Below the pieces are notes generated by a model, which did not search any database, had not been told where the DNA came from, and worked only from the letters and a program-made list of their open reading frames with translations. Position numbers and translations under genes: made by a program. A stretch of 5,327 nt of DNA. Source: Candidatus Gastranaerophilales bacterium (GTDB lineage Bacteria; Cyanobacteriota; Vampirovibrionia; Gastranaerophilales; Gastranaerophilaceae). Of this stretch, positions 4,295 through 5,327 are shown piece after piece (position 1 is the first letter of the stretch; the number at the start of each line of letters is the position of its first letter). The stretch covers positions 1 to 5,327 of the forward strand of contig CALURE010000116.1 of assembly GCA_944323095.1 (NCBI GenBank). Direction: 5' to 3'.

Positions 4295-5171
4295 TTACAT
4301 TGAACTTATTGATAAAAAACTCGATGAATATATGCCTGTATGTTACCCGCATAAGATTTTTAAATCAATGAAATACACGGTAACACTACCGGGAAAACGT
4401 TTAAGACCTGTTATGTGTCTTGAAGCCTGCCGTATGCTCGGCGGGAATTATGAAGATGCAATTCCGACAGCCTGTGCAATAGAAATGCTTCACGCTCAAA
4501 CCCTTATACATGACGATCTTCCATGTATGGATAACGATATGTACAGACGCGGCCAGCTCACAAATCATATGGTATTTGGAGAAGCACATGCAGTTCTTGC
4601 AGGTGATGCTCTGTTAACTTTTGCACCGCAAACTATATTAAAACACTCTAAAAATCTCGGAGCCGAAAAATTAATTAAAATTATGGAAGAATATTTCCAA
4701 GCTGCAGGAGCTTATGGAGTAATTGCCGGACAGGTTGTTGATATTGAAAGCGAAAAATTTTCTCAAGCCGGCTCCTTTGATACTGATGATGAACAACTTC
4801 CTGAAATCTTGGAATATATTCATACACACAAAACAGCTGATCTTTTTAAACTTGCACTGCGAACAGGGGCAATAATTGCCGATGCTACAGATGAACAGCT
4901 TGAACAAATAACGGAATTCGGGCAAAAGCTCGGAGTTGCATTTCAAATAGCCGATGACATTTTAGATGAAACTTCTACTTTTGAAGAAATGGGAAAAACT
5001 CTCGGCAAAGATAAAGAAGAAGGGAAATTAACGTATACAAGCCTTTACGGACTTGATAAATCTAAAGAAGATTTAAACAAACTGCTTGATGAATGTTTTG
5101 AAATTTTGTCAATAAATAATCTTAAATCAGAAGTGTTTGAACAAATTCTGAATAAAATCAGAATAAATTAA
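4281..5171 (+). CDS. ispA: Short-chain polyprenyl diphosphate synthase (FPP or GGPP synthase)
   Basis: This 296-aa cytoplasmic trans-prenyltransferase condenses isopentenyl diphosphate onto allylic diphosphates to make the C15 or C20 precursor of quinones, undecaprenyl carrier and other isoprenoids. GKRLRP (38-43) binds isopentenyl diphosphate. The first Asp-rich motif DDLPCMD (78-84) has the two-residue insertion of bacterial enzymes and is followed by RRG. GQVVDIESE (150-158), HKTADLF (183-189) and the second Asp-rich motif DDILD (225-229) complete the active site, and GKTLGKDKEEGKLT is typical of the IspA/CrtE C-terminal region. The residue five before the first Asp motif is Q73, whereas FPP synthases usually carry an aromatic such as Tyr there, so a longer GGPP product is possible and the symbol ispA is provisional. 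It overlaps rsgA by 14 nt and probably shares its transcript. Length and motifs indicate a complete gene. Confidence 0.93.
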   Translation: MKMNDYIELIDKKLDEYMPVCYPHKIFKSMKYTVTLPGKRLRPVMCLEACRMLGGNYEDAIPTACAIEMLHAQTLIHDDLPCMDNDMYRRGQLTNHMVFGEAHAVLAGDALLTFAPQTILKHSKNLGAEKLIKIMEEYFQAAGAYGVIAGQVVDIESEKFSQAGSFDTDDEQLPEILEYIHTHKTADLFKLALRTGAIIADATDEQLEQITEFGQKLGVAFQIADDILDETSTFEEMGKTLGKDKEEGKLTYTSLYGLDKSKEDLNKLLDECFEILSINNLKSEVFEQILNKIRIN

Positions 5172-5195
5172 TTTACATAAAAAATATTATAGGAA

Positions 5196-5327
5196 ATGCA
5201 ACAACTTACTAAAGAGACCTTGTTGGTACTTTCTTGTACCGACAAGAAAGTACCGCAAAGAAACTCTCGACCGACATTTCGCTCATTAATTAATTGTAAC
5301 GCTCAACCTAAAACGAGTGAACTCGCT
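5196..5327 (+). other. Doubtful open frame through the terminal repeat
   Basis: From ATG at 5196 a frame stays open for 44 codons to the window edge (beginning MQQLTKETLLVLSCTDKKVP). AGGA (5191-5194) lies too close to the ATG for a good ribosome site. Both arms of the hairpin at 5225-5254 are read as codons (LVLSCTDKKVP), and the sequence resembles no family I know. It is more likely an accidental frame through repetitive DNA than a gene, but the right end cannot be seen. Apart from this and the hairpin, I see nothing in 5172-5327. Confidence 0.15.
5225..5254. repeat. Perfect 13-bp-stem hairpin, REP-like dispersed repeat candidate
   Basis: GGTACTTTCTTGT (5225-5237) pairs perfectly with ACAAGAAAGTACC (5242-5254) around the 4-nt loop ACCG. 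It begins 53 nt after the prenyl synthase stop. No T-tract follows on either strand, so it is not a standard intrinsic terminator, though it could stabilise the 3' end of the rsgA-ispA message. Its perfect pairing and intergenic position are those of REP/MITE-like repeats. I recall similar TACTTTCTTG-type palindromes between genes in other bacteria but cannot check copy number here. Confidence 0.6.

Noticed and set aside
4401..4946. Two minus-strand open frames opposite the prenyl synthase gene
   Set aside because: They lie over the Asp-rich catalytic motifs of the real gene and show no recognisable features.
5225..5254. Rho-independent terminator of the rsgA-ispA operon
   Set aside because: The stem is strong, but GCAAAG follows it where a T-tract is required, and the minus strand also lacks one.

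Overview
The window comes from a low-GC bacterium. The best guess is a gut member of the Gastranaerophilales (Vampirovibrionia/Melainabacteria, the non-photosynthetic relatives of cyanobacteria). This rests on memory of the prepilin style, in which a bulky A|FTLAEVLITLGIIG signal anchor is followed by MTMPTLIANY and a C-terminal DVNGxKGPN motif. It is also compatible with the rsgA and prenyl-synthase sequences. No marker gene proves the assignment, and other low-GC phyla are not excluded.

Layout. Bases 1-86 are the last 27 codons of an unidentified gene. An AT-only hairpin follows, then a strong promoter whose -10 box lies inside a perfect 23-bp palindrome. This promoter drives a tight two-gene operon (200-2111): a RecF/SMC-like AAA ATPase of 445 aa and a small protein with TOPRIM-like acidic motifs of 190 aa. 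This ATPase-plus-TOPRIM pairing is the architecture of AbiL- and PARIS-type anti-phage systems, and it is the most interesting item here. A 75-aa Cro/CI-like HTH protein lies convergently (2114-2341, minus strand), ending 2 nt from the operon, and is probably read from a leaderless promoter. In hand-counted 60-base blocks the operon is clearly more AT-rich than the genes on the right, which fits an acquired cassette.

The right half looks like ordinary chromosome. It holds a type IV prepilin/pseudopilin-like protein (2449-3267), the ribosome-assembly GTPase RsgA (3296-4294) and a short-chain prenyl diphosphate synthase (4281-5171, IspA/CrtE type). The last two overlap by 14 nt and are probably co-transcribed. 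The prepilin is odd: its N-terminus carries two diverged tandem copies of a 20-residue module, each ending in an FTL-x-E motif, so the predicted leader is 44 residues. The DNA of the first copy contains two palindromes, suggesting an in-frame, protein-coding repeat insertion.

The last 156 bases (5172-5327) have no convincing gene. They hold a perfect 13-bp-stem, 4-nt-loop hairpin without a T-tract, most likely a dispersed REP-like repeat.

No tRNA, rRNA, CRISPR array, integrase or transposase was seen.
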